Positions 6,130 through 14,104 of a stretch of 47,774 nucleotides of DNA are shown piece by piece. The stretch is from a virus, in the IMG/VR virus record IMGVR_UViG_3300020202_000021, positions 1-47,774 of that record; one strand, given 5' to 3'. The position numbers and the translations under genes were made by a program. Below the pieces are notes generated by a model, which did no database searches, had not been told where the DNA came from, and saw nothing but the letters and a program-made list of their open reading frames with translations. Numbering within the stretch: the stretch's first letter is position 1; each line of letters starts with the position of its first letter.

Positions 6130-6609
6130 ATGCGCAAGACACCGAACGTCGTCGTAGTGCTCGCCGCAATGCGCGACCTGGAGGCGCCGTACGGTATGCA
6201 GATCGCTCGCCACACCGGGCTCAAGGATGAGACGGTATACCGGGTCCTAGAGCGGCTGCAGCTAGAGGGCTGGCTAACCTCACAGCTAAGTGGTCGGCTA
6301 CGTCGTTACCAACTCACACAGCTAGGCAAGTCGTGGGCCGCTGCGTGGACGCAGCCAGTCGGCGACGAGCCTGTGCGTGTCCGGCGGCGCAGCGACGAGG
6401 TCTGGGTGATCCGATGGCTCGGGACCAACTGGCCCGCCGTCGAGGCGTTCTGCAGCTCCGCTGTCCGCCGAGATGGCGACGTGCTGTGGATCCGCACCGT
6501 CGATGACAACGAGGAGTCTGCACGGCTCGGCTGGTGGATCGTGGCCGGCGTGCACAACCGCTACCCCATCCCACCCGACGTGTTTGACGCCACGTACGAG
6601 CTTCCATAG
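6130..6609 (+). CDS. PadR-like winged-helix regulator fused to a phage domain
   Basis: A 159-residue protein. Residues 5-75 form a winged helix: YGMQIARHTGLKDETVYRVL as the recognition region, then EGWL and RRYQLTQLG as the wing, close to PadR-type repressors. Residues 88-159 resemble a small domain found alone in many actinophage proteins: RWLGTNWPAVEAF, WWIVAGV and PPDVFDATYE. The fusion could join DNA binding to ligand or partner sensing. RBS GGAGAGAGG lies directly before the ATG. It likely controls the divergent promoters at 6049-6086. Confidence 0.7.
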   Translation: MRKTPNVVVVLAAMRDLEAPYGMQIARHTGLKDETVYRVLERLQLEGWLTSQLSGRLRRYQLTQLGKSWAAAWTQPVGDEPVRVRRRSDEVWVIRWLGTNWPAVEAFCSSAVRRDGDVLWIRTVDDNEESARLGWWIVAGVHNRYPIPPDVFDATYELP

Positions 6610-7221
6610 ATGGATGCGATCCCGTTCCCGACATGGTCCCCGGAGTGGTGGGCCACCGCCTCTCTCGGCGGACTCATCACTGTGGCTGTCCTGTGGTGGC
6701 TGGCGAGCCGATCGCTGCTCCTGCAGCAGATCCTCTGGCCCCCGATCATCGAGGGCGGTCATCACACCTCGAAGCGCTACAAGGCCGTCGTGGACAACCA
6801 CCGCAAGCGGACTAGCGGCCGCTGCGTGATCTGCGGCTGCCACGGCGATCGCACCTGGCACCTCTTCAGCATCGAACGGAGAGGATGGGGTTTCCGAATC
6901 ATCGCCGGTCGCTCGACAGCTCGGAAGAACGCAGTCCATGAGCTGCTGTACTCGTGGGTCCGTAGTGATGGACGGGTGCCGAGGCGATGGCTCAAGAACA
7001 TGTGCACGACCCACCACACCGCTCTGCACCGATTCGACAAGCGCCTGTTCCCGAACGACCAGCGGAACCGCTGGCTGTGGCTCTCGTCGCTGCTCTACAT
7101 CGGCGGCTGGTGGGCGCTCTACGGAACCATCGCCGGTGGCCTCAGTCTTGCTGGACTCTGGTGGTTCCGCCCCGATCTCACACACCGCATCGTCACCGTC
7201 GTCGCATCAGCTATCCGATAG
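6610..7221 (+). CDS. Membrane protein with HNH-like Cys/His core
   Basis: A 203-residue protein starting immediately after the regulator's stop. There is a hydrophobic segment at residues 15-45, a soluble middle and one or two membrane helices at about 156-188. The middle carries CVICGC (C72, C75), a His at 84 (RTWHLFS) and CTTHH (C132, H135, H136). The spacing recalls HNH/treble-clef zinc domains (CxxC, His, CxxCH-like). If it is a nuclease fold, it would be a membrane-tethered one, perhaps acting on incoming DNA. Catalysis cannot be confirmed by eye; a structural zinc domain is equally possible. Confidence 0.5.
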   Translation: MDAIPFPTWSPEWWATASLGGLITVAVLWWLASRSLLLQQILWPPIIEGGHHTSKRYKAVVDNHRKRTSGRCVICGCHGDRTWHLFSIERRGWGFRIIAGRSTARKNAVHELLYSWVRSDGRVPRRWLKNMCTTHHTALHRFDKRLFPNDQRNRWLWLSSLLYIGGWWALYGTIAGGLSLAGLWWFRPDLTHRIVTVVASAIR

Positions 7222-7230
7222 GAGCGAGCC

Positions 7231-7317
7231 ATGGTAGACGTGCTGCAAAGTATCTCCATTTTCGTCCTCGCTGTTATCTTCGTCGTTCACATGCTCGCAT
7301 CGCATCGTCATCGATAA
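7231..7317 (+). CDS. 28-residue membrane micropeptide
   Basis: A short frame, MVDVLQSISIFVLAVIFVVH and then a His/Arg-rich tail MLASHRHR. It has one hydrophobic helix and a positively charged C-terminus. GGAGCGAG precedes the ATG, which lies 9 nt after the stop of the HNH-like membrane protein. It is the end of the rightward three-gene set and converges on the endolysin gene. The function is unknown; it could be a small holin-like, toxin-like or partner peptide. Confidence 0.5.
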   Translation: MVDVLQSISIFVLAVIFVVHMLASHRHR

Positions 7318-7325
7318 GATGTGAT

Positions 7326-8060
7326 CTACTTAATCGGCACCGGAGGGAACGTGTAGAGAGCTCCATCATCAGCGATGAGCGTGTAGCCATCTGGCGCGTT
7401 GCGGAAGTCGGGCACAATGCCGACAAACGCACGGCTACCCAATCGCTGCTCCGGCTTCAGGGTGTTGTATCCGCCATGGAACGTCGTCTGGTAGCAGTAG
7501 ACCTCGCCCTTTTCGTTAACCTGCACCGTGCCCTTGCCGACTAGGCATGCATAGACCCGCTCTCCCGGTGTCCTCGTCACTCTTGCCCCCTCTATCCGAA
7601 TGGCCCCCGAACCGGCAGGGCGGATCCCCTTCGTCAGCTCCAGCGCTTCTGCCGGCGTGCCCATGAACTCGTAGTGCATGGCATCGGGTCGTGACGTGTA
7701 CCGGCCGCCCCAACGGAAACCGTAGTCCTCCCAGAGATCAACCATCCACTTCGGCATGTCCGTGACCAGTTTTGACGTGTGAGGGTTCGTAGGGGCGTTA
7801 AGGTCCACAGCCAGCCCCCACGAATGGTTCGATGCTCTGGCGGTCCCGCTGATCGGTCGGCACGCATAGCCCCAGCACCAACCGGGCACCAGCTTGTAGC
7901 CCCGCCGTAAGGTCTCCTCAAGCAGCCACGCAACGAGCGGCGCCAGTGTCTTGTGAACACCGTTGGGACAGGTCACACCCCGAACCGTAATCCACGACAT
8001 GTCACGTCGCCGATCGGTGGGCCAACCGACTCCCCAGCCACGAGCCGCAGCGTCAGCCAT
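7326..8060 (-). CDS. Endolysin, M15-family (VanY-like) peptidase
   Basis: A 244-residue cell-wall peptidase. The zinc-site signature is SNHSWGLAVDLN (H79, D86) and, 43 residues later, MHYEF (H129), as in D-Ala-D-Ala carboxypeptidase/L-Ala-D-Glu endopeptidase phage lysins. The C-terminal about 90 residues carry no motif I recognise and may bind the wall. GGAGG sits 6 nt before the ATG at 8060; the internal ATG at 8000 lacks a comparable site. It is the last gene of the leftward late region. With the Rpf-like enzyme it would cut both peptide and glycan bonds. Confidence 0.85.
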   Translation of the reverse strand: MADAAARGWGVGWPTDRRRDMSWITVRGVTCPNGVHKTLAPLVAWLLEETLRRGYKLVPGWCWGYACRPISGTARASNHSWGLAVDLNAPTNPHTSKLVTDMPKWMVDLWEDYGFRWGGRYTSRPDAMHYEFMGTPAEALELTKGIRPAGSGAIRIEGARVTRTPGERVYACLVGKGTVQVNEKGEVYCYQTTFHGGYNTLKPEQRLGSRAFVGIVPDFRNAPDGYTLIADDGALYTFPPVPIK

Positions 8061-8247
8061 TGGCAGCCTCCGGGAGACGCGCTACGTGTGATCCTAGCCA
8101 GTTGGTGCACCCACAACCGTAGGTCGGGTCGAGTGCATCACCATTCCTATATGGCATCCGGCATCGCTCCTGCGTCTCTTCGGTAGCTGGGTCGTGGTCC
8201 TTCAAGCTGTGACCACATTGCGGACACACATCGAACTCAGCCATCAT
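8053..8247 (-). CDS. Zinc-finger-like small protein
   Basis: A 64-residue protein beginning MMAEFDVCPQCGHS with CPQC and later CGC (TYGCGCTNW), plus a third Cys and several His residues, consistent with zinc binding. It overlaps the endolysin start by 8 bp and the upstream gene by 11 bp. Its position beside the endolysin does not by itself assign a role. Confidence 0.55.
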   Translation of the reverse strand: MMAEFDVCPQCGHSLKDHDPATEETQERCRMPYRNGDALDPTYGCGCTNWLGSHVARLPEAANG

Positions 8248-8443
8248 TTGTCACTGTCCTCTCAAGGTGCTCGTTCCACAGACGTACCACCTGCTCAGCC
8301 ACGGTCGCTGAGTCGAAGTGCCCGATGATCGGATCGTCAGCAGAAGGCTTGTCGCCCTCTTGGAGATGGATGAACTTCCCCAGTGGCCCATGACCAACTC
8401 GCAATCGTGTGTGCAGTACGGGCAACGGTCTGTGATTGGTCAT
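8237..8443 (-). CDS. Hypothetical protein
   Basis: A 68-residue soluble protein (MTNHRPLPVLHTRLRVGHGP...) with no recognised family. The ATG follows the TAG of the upstream gene by 9 nt. It sits in a run of four small genes between the fibre and the endolysin, all closely spaced or overlapping. Confidence 0.5.
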   Translation of the reverse strand: MTNHRPLPVLHTRLRVGHGPLGKFIHLQEGDKPSADDPIIGHFDSATVAEQVVRLWNEHLERTVTNDG

Positions 8444-8452
8444 GGGCGTTTT

Positions 8453-8683
8453 CTATTCCTCTGGGAGAACACGGGATAGTTCGTCGGGGTTCCTCTCAAG
8501 GTCAGCGTTGTGCAACACGCAGATGTGCGATGCCACCTTCCTTGAGAACATCACGCCGATGAGGATGTCCTCATCATGGCGGATGAACGTGCTGTAGCCG
8601 CCGATGGCGATGACTGTCTTGCCCCAATGCCCGCCCACTCGCCACCTTCGGTGCAGCACCGACTCCGGGAGATCCTCGCTCAC
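8453..8683 (-). CDS. Hypothetical protein
   Basis: A 76-residue protein starting VSEDLPESVLHRRWRVGG. I chose the GTG at 8683 because it overlaps the TGA of the micro-gene upstream (GTGA). The sequence suggests a small beta-rich fold (KTVIAIGGYSTFI, ILIGVMFSRKV) with two His near a Cys. No family recognised. Confidence 0.5.
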   Translation of the reverse strand: MSEDLPESVLHRRWRVGGHWGKTVIAIGGYSTFIRHDEDILIGVMFSRKVASHICVLHNADLERNPDELSRVLPEE

Positions 8684-8811
8684 TGCTGCTGCTTCCGGAG
8701 CTGCATGCGCTCGATCAGGATGCGTAGACGCTCCCATCGCGCGATTGCGTCGGGGGCCATCCCTGCAGCTTCCACGCCTACTTCATCGTCTCGCTCATCG
8801 CTCTCGTTCAC
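8680..8811 (-). CDS. 43-residue hypothetical protein
   Basis: Reads VNESDERDDEVGVEAAGMAP and then a basic helix ending MQLRKQQQ. The GTG overlaps the TGA of the fibre gene and the TGA overlaps the GTG of the next gene, so it is coupled on both sides. It has an acidic N-terminus and a basic amphipathic C-terminus. Small size and coupling suggest an accessory (perhaps fibre-chaperone) role, but there is no direct evidence. Confidence 0.4.
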   Translation of the reverse strand: MNESDERDDEVGVEAAGMAPDAIARWERLRILIERMQLRKQQQ

Positions 8812-9545
8812 GGCGATGTCCTCACCCACCGGGCGCTGAATGTGTCCCATAGCTGGTTCCCCACTAGCAAGCTCGTCCCTGACGTCTGCCAGGCTTGGGC
8901 ATACACGTACTCACCTACCGCCATGTCATGGTCACACGAGACATGCATGATCGGCGTCACAGCCACCCCTGTATCCGGCAGGTAGTGCTTTGCGATCACA
9001 CCATCGGCGCTGTGCACGATCTGGATGCCTCGGAACCCGGTGGCGTGCGCTTGGAACTCCAAGTTGAGCTCAATGTGGTGGATGCCCGCCAGCGTTGCGG
9101 TCAGGCGATCCAAGTTGGCAACCGTGCTGTGCATGAAGTGGGAGTCGTACATCTCCGTGTCCCACTCCAGCGTCGTGATGGTGTTGTTGGAGATGCTCTG
9201 TGTTGCCGACCGGTTCACTCGCACACAGGGGAGCGTGGTCCAGCGGAGCCCGGTGGTCTGCGTCGAGTCGGCAATCAGCAACGTGCCGTTCGCTCCCACC
9301 GCCAGCTTGGCCGGTGTGTCGGCGGCCGACGCTGCGATCAGGTCTCCCCTCGCGTCAAGCAGACTTTCGAGCACATAGCCCGTGTGTGGATCGGCTGACG
9401 CAACATGGGACGCCAGCAGGATCCCCGGTGCATCAGCTCGCGCGCTTCGGGCATCCGCCCCCGTTCCTCCGAGCTGGTGCCGCTGTGCGTTCGCCGACGG
9501 CGCTGCCACCTCCGTTCCCACGTAGCCGCTCCGGTGAATCTCCAC
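8808..9545 (-). CDS. Tail fibre protein with C1q-like C-terminal domain
   Basis: A 245-residue protein. The N-terminal half has fibre-type spacer motifs (SHVASADPHTGYVLES, GDLIAAS, LAVGANGTLLIADS) common in receptor-binding fibres. From about residue 105 it resembles a C1q/TNF-like jelly roll: alternating beta strands with HIELNLEFQA and a closing hydrophobic strand FSARWVR. Such domains trimerise at fibre tips and bind host surfaces. The gene is coupled to the large 775-residue tail protein upstream. Confidence 0.7.
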   Translation of the reverse strand: MEIHRSGYVGTEVAAPSANAQRHQLGGTGADARSARADAPGILLASHVASADPHTGYVLESLLDARGDLIAASAADTPAKLAVGANGTLLIADSTQTTGLRWTTLPCVRVNRSATQSISNNTITTLEWDTEMYDSHFMHSTVANLDRLTATLAGIHHIELNLEFQAHATGFRGIQIVHSADGVIAKHYLPDTGVAVTPIMHVSCDHDMAVGEYVYAQAWQTSGTSLLVGNQLWDTFSARWVRTSP

Positions 9546-11872
9546 TACGACCCCACCTCTTTGAGCTCAAGCAGGATCAAACCACCTTGCCCCTCACGCC
9601 CCATGTAGCCCCAGTCTCCCACCCGCTGTACGCCGGTTACCCGCACGTTGAGCGTCGTCGCTGAAGCGGGCCAGTCCGGTGCCTGGAACTGCACTGGCAG
9701 CGACGCCACCCGTAGGGCCTCCAGTGCGTTGTACGTCTGCCATCCCCGATCCTGCCCGTCGTAGACCGCTCCCGTCCGGTCCTGCTGGTCCGGGTACGCT
9801 CGCACGACCAGCCGATGAACCGTGAACGGTTTGGTCGCTGCCCAACCTCCGATCCCCGTCGAGTACAGCGTCGGCGTAGCCCCATTGGTTCCGAGCGTCG
9901 TGCGCAGATGGACCGACTGCGACTTGAACCCCCGGTACGTGCGCAGCCGTTTGTCCCCCACCGTGTTCGCCACTGCGCTCCCGGTCCACGTCGTCCCGCC
10001 ATCGGTGGAGTACTCGTGCGTGACGGTCTGCCCACTCACCAGCGCAGCGAAGGTGGACTCCTGCGCCAGCCACACCTTGTCAGCCGACACGTTGAGATCA
10101 ATGAGTGAGGACACCACGTTGCCCGACGTGACGACTGACGAGCCTTCTACCCATACTCCTGATCCGTCGAGTGTGAAGACCCTGCGGCCCTTGAAGACCA
10201 CGGAGTCGATCACGATCTTCGAGACGGTCCCCTCAAGCCCCCGGCTGTACCCGCCTGTCTCCGGGATGTAGACCCCGAGCCCCGATGCTCCCGAGTCCGC
10301 ATACGGCCACCCGAAGTAGGCCCAGTCTCCGTAGGCCGTGCAAGTACGGACCCCGTAGTCCTTCCCGTCGTCGCTGCCGATCACCACGACCCGCTCCATG
10401 TTGAGCGCTCCGGAGGCTGTCGGGAATGCTCGGTACACCACTCCCACTCCACCCGATGATGTGGACGTGAGCCGGCGCCCACCGACGAGCAACCCGGCGC
10501 CGAGGAACGGGAACAGCGCGAGCGCTTGTTCTCCCGGAGGCATGGGCACAGCAACGAATGGGTTGTTCGTCCCGTCATAGCAGTAGACCGACCCCCGCCG
10601 TCCACGTTTGGTGGAGATGTAGACGTATCCCTGCAGCTCCACGATGTCTGTGACCTCGATCCCTTCCGGAAAGACGTGGATGGCCGCGGTCGGAGTACCA
10701 CTCACCACTTCGTAGAAGCGCCATGTCGTGCCGGACGAGATGCCGGCGGCGTAGATGCGGTCTTTCGCCCACCCGAGGACCCGGGCATCCCAGTCGCAAT
10801 AGTGGGCAGCACCGGAGAGTGTCACCGTCCGCAGCGAGTCCCAGATGGACGACCCGCTCTCGGCGTTCGTCGTCGCCTGGTGACGGATCTCCAGCGTGTT
10901 GATGTTCGACCACGACGGGCTGCCGACGGAGGTGAACCCGGTGGTCCGGCTGGCCGTGTCTTCGTACCACGCTCCCGTCGTGTCGTTCGGCACCGGGACC
11001 ACACGCTTGAAGTAATTGCCTGACGATGTCAGCAGGCGGTACTCGAAGTACCCGGCGTTGCGCGTAGGGTCGTTGTTCGCTGCCCAGATTTTGAACTGGT
11101 CGACCGACGAGAGGTTGAGCGGTGCCCCGCTAAGCGTCTTGGACGACACAGCATCCACACCAACCGTCCGGTTCGAGTTCTGGATGTATGCCCCGGTCCC
11201 CTCCTGCTTGTTCGCCGTGTCGATCGAGTGGGTCGTGAAGTCTCCCGAGCCCGTGAATCCGGTGGTGGCATCGAACGCTTCGCGCGTCGTCGTGGTGGGC
11301 GTTCCGTAGCGGTGCGTCCCGTCAACTCCCAGAGCGATGTAGACGAGCGAGCCGTCGCTGGCGAGGTCGTAGGTGTCCTGGCTCGTCTCCGTAGCAGTGG
11401 AGACGGTGGCCACGTCCGTTCCGTCGAGCGCAGCGAAGCGACGAAGGTTCGGCTGACCGGCCGCCACCCACACATGCGAGTCCGACGCGGTGAGCCGCTG
11501 CGGAGCCGTAGGGTCCACGTTGGTGAGCGACAGCACTTTGGAGCACGATGGCAGAAGGGTTAGCTGCCCCTTCTCCGTGATGTCCACGCCCTCGGACTCC
11601 AAGAACCGGTGAGGCGAGGAGAACTCCGGCTGGTCGTGCCGCTTCTGTCCCGCTCCCTCGTGCCAGCTCCGGTTGCTCGACCACGCCAGCGCGTCGAGCT
11701 TATTGTCCGAGAGCGAATCCGAGAGCGACTGCCGCTCGACTGCGATGTCCGGCCCGTCCGTCGAGTACGCGGGGATTCCGACGATGGCCTGCGCCTCCGG
11801 CTCCAGCATGTATCCGACACCGTCGAGCGCAAAGTCGAACGCCGTGAACTGGTCGGAACGGAGTGTAGTCAT
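9545..11872 (-). CDS. Large beta-rich tail protein (propeller/nozzle-like)
   Basis: A 775-residue, beta-strand-rich protein with many Gly/Thr/Ser turns. Segments such as VYIALGVDG, GYVYISTKRG and KVWLAQEST repeat at blade-like spacing, consistent with a beta-propeller. Residues about 190-330 look like an inserted jelly-roll/lectin-like domain (GYFEYRLLTSSGNYFKRVV). It follows the adaptor-like gene and precedes the fibre, the place where short-tailed phages encode the tail nozzle or hub. The precise role is inferred from order and composition. Confidence 0.6.
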   Translation of the reverse strand: MTTLRSDQFTAFDFALDGVGYMLEPEAQAIVGIPAYSTDGPDIAVERQSLSDSLSDNKLDALAWSSNRSWHEGAGQKRHDQPEFSSPHRFLESEGVDITEKGQLTLLPSCSKVLSLTNVDPTAPQRLTASDSHVWVAAGQPNLRRFAALDGTDVATVSTATETSQDTYDLASDGSLVYIALGVDGTHRYGTPTTTTREAFDATTGFTGSGDFTTHSIDTANKQEGTGAYIQNSNRTVGVDAVSSKTLSGAPLNLSSVDQFKIWAANNDPTRNAGYFEYRLLTSSGNYFKRVVPVPNDTTGAWYEDTASRTTGFTSVGSPSWSNINTLEIRHQATTNAESGSSIWDSLRTVTLSGAAHYCDWDARVLGWAKDRIYAAGISSGTTWRFYEVVSGTPTAAIHVFPEGIEVTDIVELQGYVYISTKRGRRGSVYCYDGTNNPFVAVPMPPGEQALALFPFLGAGLLVGGRRLTSTSSGGVGVVYRAFPTASGALNMERVVVIGSDDGKDYGVRTCTAYGDWAYFGWPYADSGASGLGVYIPETGGYSRGLEGTVSKIVIDSVVFKGRRVFTLDGSGVWVEGSSVVTSGNVVSSLIDLNVSADKVWLAQESTFAALVSGQTVTHEYSTDGGTTWTGSAVANTVGDKRLRTYRGFKSQSVHLRTTLGTNGATPTLYSTGIGGWAATKPFTVHRLVVRAYPDQQDRTGAVYDGQDRGWQTYNALEALRVASLPVQFQAPDWPASATTLNVRVTGVQRVGDWGYMGREGQGGLILLELKEVGS

Positions 11873-12069
11873 GCGCAGTGTCTCGGAAACTTGATAGTTA
11901 CTGCTCGGAGTGCTAGCCGAGCAAGACCCTGTGGATCCTCGCAGCCATTTGCAATCGAACGGAGCACGGCTCTATAGAGATCATCCTCCAAACCATGGGC
12001 GTGTTCGTAGTCGCTTACGTTTTGACGAATTTCCCGCAGACGACGCCGTACATCCGTAGGTGTAGTCAT
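11869..12069 (-). CDS. Hypothetical helical protein
   Basis: A 66-residue protein starting MTTPTDVRRRLREIRQ, mostly helical and basic. The ATG at 12069 overlaps the TGA of the adaptor-like gene (ATGA) and is preferred over 12081. It lies between adaptor and large tail protein, so it may be a small virion or assembly factor. No family recognised. Confidence 0.5.
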   Translation of the reverse strand: MTTPTDVRRRLREIRQNVSDYEHAHGLEDDLYRAVLRSIANGCEDPQGLARLALRAVTIKFPRHCA

Positions 12070-12929
12070 CCCTTGATCCAAGTGAAGTTCGGCGGCTGAC
12101 GGGATGCAAGTTCCTGCCGCCGAGCGAAGAACGTCCCCATCTGCATCCGCACCGCCGCTATCAACTGAGACTCGCCGGAGCGGGGGCCTGTCCCCTCGAC
12201 GTGTGGCTTGGTGAACGCCAGCCGGGCGAAGATGTCCGGGTTCTCCAGGTACCGGATGGCTCCCTCAACGATCACGTCTACGGCATCGGCAGGAAACTCG
12301 GCATCAGTCGAGTCCGTCCATGCAGAGAGCTCCGTCCATGCGGTCTCGTAGCCGATGTAGGCCGTCCCCGTTCCCGGGTTGTCAGCCTCAAGCTGCACAG
12401 CCTTTCCGTTCGTCACAACCGACGTCGGCACCGAAGGCAGGAACGTGAAGGATACCGGCAGCATCGCTGCGTCCGTCCCCATGCGCTCCATGACTGCGAA
12501 TACACCAGTCGCCGTGGTCGGAACCGAGAGCAGCCGTGCCGAGTCCGTGAACGACACCGATGTCTGCCACTGCCGCCGCCGGAACTGCACCCCGATTGCG
12601 CGCAGGGCGTTGTTGATGGCATCCCGGTACTGCGTGAGCAGGAATCGGGGCTTAGGAAGAACCACAGCCCCCGCAGAATGGGACGTGGCCGTGGTGCCCC
12701 GCACACCACGGACCATCGTCCCCGCCGTCGCCGACGACTTCGCCGTGACCAATGACGCCTCAAACGTCTGGTCGTACCAGTCGAACAGTGTGTTCACCGG
12801 CAGTGCCGTCCCGTCGGCGAACGTGACCGCCGTCGTGGAGTTCGTGTAGCTCCCGCTCACTGTGTCATAGGGCGGGTGGTCTCGAGCGGCAAGTCGCACC
12901 TGCTCGATCAGCGCTCCGAGTGTGGGCAT
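12066..12929 (-). CDS. Putative head-to-tail adaptor
   Basis: A 287-residue protein. It starts with a helix (TLGALIEQVRLAARDH), then a beta-rich insert (TAVTFADGTALPVNTLFDWY, GTMVRGVRGTTATSH), and ends with long helices including DAVDVIVEGAIRYLENPD. A helical core with a beta insertion, encoded just before the tail nozzle-like gene, matches phage connector/adaptor proteins that sit under the portal. The family assignment is by pattern and gene order only. Confidence 0.5.
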   Translation of the reverse strand: MPTLGALIEQVRLAARDHPPYDTVSGSYTNSTTAVTFADGTALPVNTLFDWYDQTFEASLVTAKSSATAGTMVRGVRGTTATSHSAGAVVLPKPRFLLTQYRDAINNALRAIGVQFRRRQWQTSVSFTDSARLLSVPTTATGVFAVMERMGTDAAMLPVSFTFLPSVPTSVVTNGKAVQLEADNPGTGTAYIGYETAWTELSAWTDSTDAEFPADAVDVIVEGAIRYLENPDIFARLAFTKPHVEGTGPRSGESQLIAAVRMQMGTFFARRQELASRQPPNFTWIKG

Positions 12930-12930
12930 C

Positions 12931-13488
12931 TCACCTCATCCCTCGTGTCTCGTAGCCCTTCCGGAGAAACAAGCTGTTCTGACCTGCCAGCACCGCCCGT
13001 GGCCGAGGGATCGGGAATGTCACCAGCAGCGTGCCCCGACCAGTGAGCTCAGCTGCTCCAGTGATGATGAGCGTTCCGGTTCCTAAGAGCGATCCCACAC
13101 CAACAAGCGTAGCCTCGCCGACAACGACTCGTGTGCCAGCAGCCACCAGGCTCCCAGAGCCCTGCAGCACAGCAGCACCTGATGCTATTTGGGACCCGGC
13201 AGCAGTAAGCGCTCCCGAGCCAGACAATGTCGCTGCACCGAGAGCCGTCTGAGCGCCGACAGCCACGAGTGATCCCACTCCCGAAAGAGCGGCAGCTCCC
13301 AAGGCAACACGCGTCCCGTCAACCGCCAAGGCACCCGTCCCTGAGAGCGCAACTACTCCGAGCACTACACGCGTGCCATCAGCGGTCAGCGTGCCCACTC
13401 CGGTGAGCGTGGCCTCTCCTGTGACCACCGGGGCTTCCGCCGCCGGGACGAAATAGGTGTAGTGGCGACTCGTAGACTGCACGCTCAC
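12931..13488 (-). CDS. Virion protein of tandem 20-residue Gly/Ala/Leu repeats
   Basis: A 185-residue protein. Residues 24-143 contain six consecutive 20-residue repeats with consensus G-x-A-x-L-x-G-x-G-x-L-x-A-x-G-T-R-V-V-x, followed by a shortened seventh. The regular alternation of small and hydrophobic residues suggests a beta-solenoid or stacked-strand fibre. The N-terminal 23 and C-terminal 30 residues are unique; the latter (LAGQNSLFLRKGYETRG) may anchor it. It lies among tail genes, so a fibre or decoration role is likely. The underlying 60-bp DNA repeat could change copy number by recombination. Confidence 0.55.
   Translation of the reverse strand: MSVQSTSRHYTYFVPAAEAPVVTGEATLTGVGTLTADGTRVVLGVVALSGTGALAVDGTRVALGAAALSGVGSLVAVGAQTALGAATLSGSGALTAAGSQIASGAAVLQGSGSLVAAGTRVVVGEATLVGVGSLLGTGTLIITGAAELTGRGTLLVTFPIPRPRAVLAGQNSLFLRKGYETRGMR
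13021..13419 (-). repeat. Degenerate tandem 60-bp coding repeat (about 6.6 copies)
   Basis: The DNA encoding the 20-residue repeats has a 60-bp period, with recurring GGCACGCGTGT-like segments encoding GTRV. Copies have diverged at many third positions, so the array is old or under selection for protein pattern. Confidence 0.6.
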
Positions 13489-13820
13489 GGTGTCTGCACG
13501 CTCCAGATGAAATCGCGTTTTGTTCCCGCGGTCTGTTTCAGCGTTGCCTTATACGAGGTCAATGCTGGAGTTGGCAGCGAGATAGCTTTTTTGGAGATGG
13601 CTTGAGCACCAACGAAGGTCTCGAAATAAGCCACATCTTCCGAGTCTCCCGGGCGCATCGCCATATAGACACGAAGCTCTACCGTGTCGCCCGCCACCAT
13701 GTTCTTGAGGTTCACGATGAAGATGTAGTTCTTATTGGTCGCGTCAGTCGCCAGCGTTGTCTCTACGCCGATCGTGTGATTGGCAGCGAGAAGCGTCCCT
13801 CCGGCGATTTCCGTCGGCAC
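13485..13820 (-). CDS. Small virion-type protein
   Basis: A 111-residue protein starting VPTEIAGGTLLAANHTIGVE. The GTG start one base after the upstream TAG is preferred over 13886. It has beta-sandwich-like strands (NYIFIVNLKNM, DTVELRVYMAM). It begins much like other small virion proteins of the same operon and overlaps the repeat-protein gene (GTGA-type junction). Structural role inferred from context. Confidence 0.5.
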   Translation of the reverse strand: MPTEIAGGTLLAANHTIGVETTLATDATNKNYIFIVNLKNMVAGDTVELRVYMAMRPGDSEDVAYFETFVGAQAISKKAISLPTPALTSYKATLKQTAGTKRDFIWSVQTP

Positions 13821-13821
13821 G

Positions 13822-14094
13822 CTACGCCTCGTCCAGCCATTCGACAACGAGCAACGGGTCCTCCATATAGACCTGCAGCGCGCCAATCAACCGTGAGCGC
13901 AGGGTAGCCGAGGTGTCCCCCCGGACAAGCAGAGTGTCAATGACGATGTAGTCAGTGCCACTCACAGGCGACGGCATGGTACGGCTGTTGTCGTCGAGCA
14001 CGACGAACGTACCCTTGGCGAACGCGATGCCGTTACCGTTCTCGTCGATCGTGGTGTTCACGTCGAGGCTGAATCCATAACCCCGGTTTGCCAT
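13822..14094 (-). CDS. Small virion-type protein
   Basis: A 90-residue protein starting MANRGYGFSLDVNTTIDENG. The ATG at 14094 has GAGGA at proper spacing and follows the tailspike stop by 10 nt. It is strand-rich (GTFVVLDDNS, DYIVIDTLLVRG). No family recognised. It lies immediately after the tailspike and may be a spike-attachment or decoration protein. Confidence 0.5.
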   Translation of the reverse strand: MANRGYGFSLDVNTTIDENGNGIAFAKGTFVVLDDNSRTMPSPVSGTDYIVIDTLLVRGDTSATLRSRLIGALQVYMEDPLLVVEWLDEA

Positions 14095-14104
14095 ATCGGA
14101 TTCC

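Noticed and set aside
6322-7185. Leftward 287-codon frame opposite the regulator and HNH-like genes
   Set aside because: The rightward genes have ribosome sites, tight spacing and recognisable motifs; the leftward frame has none.
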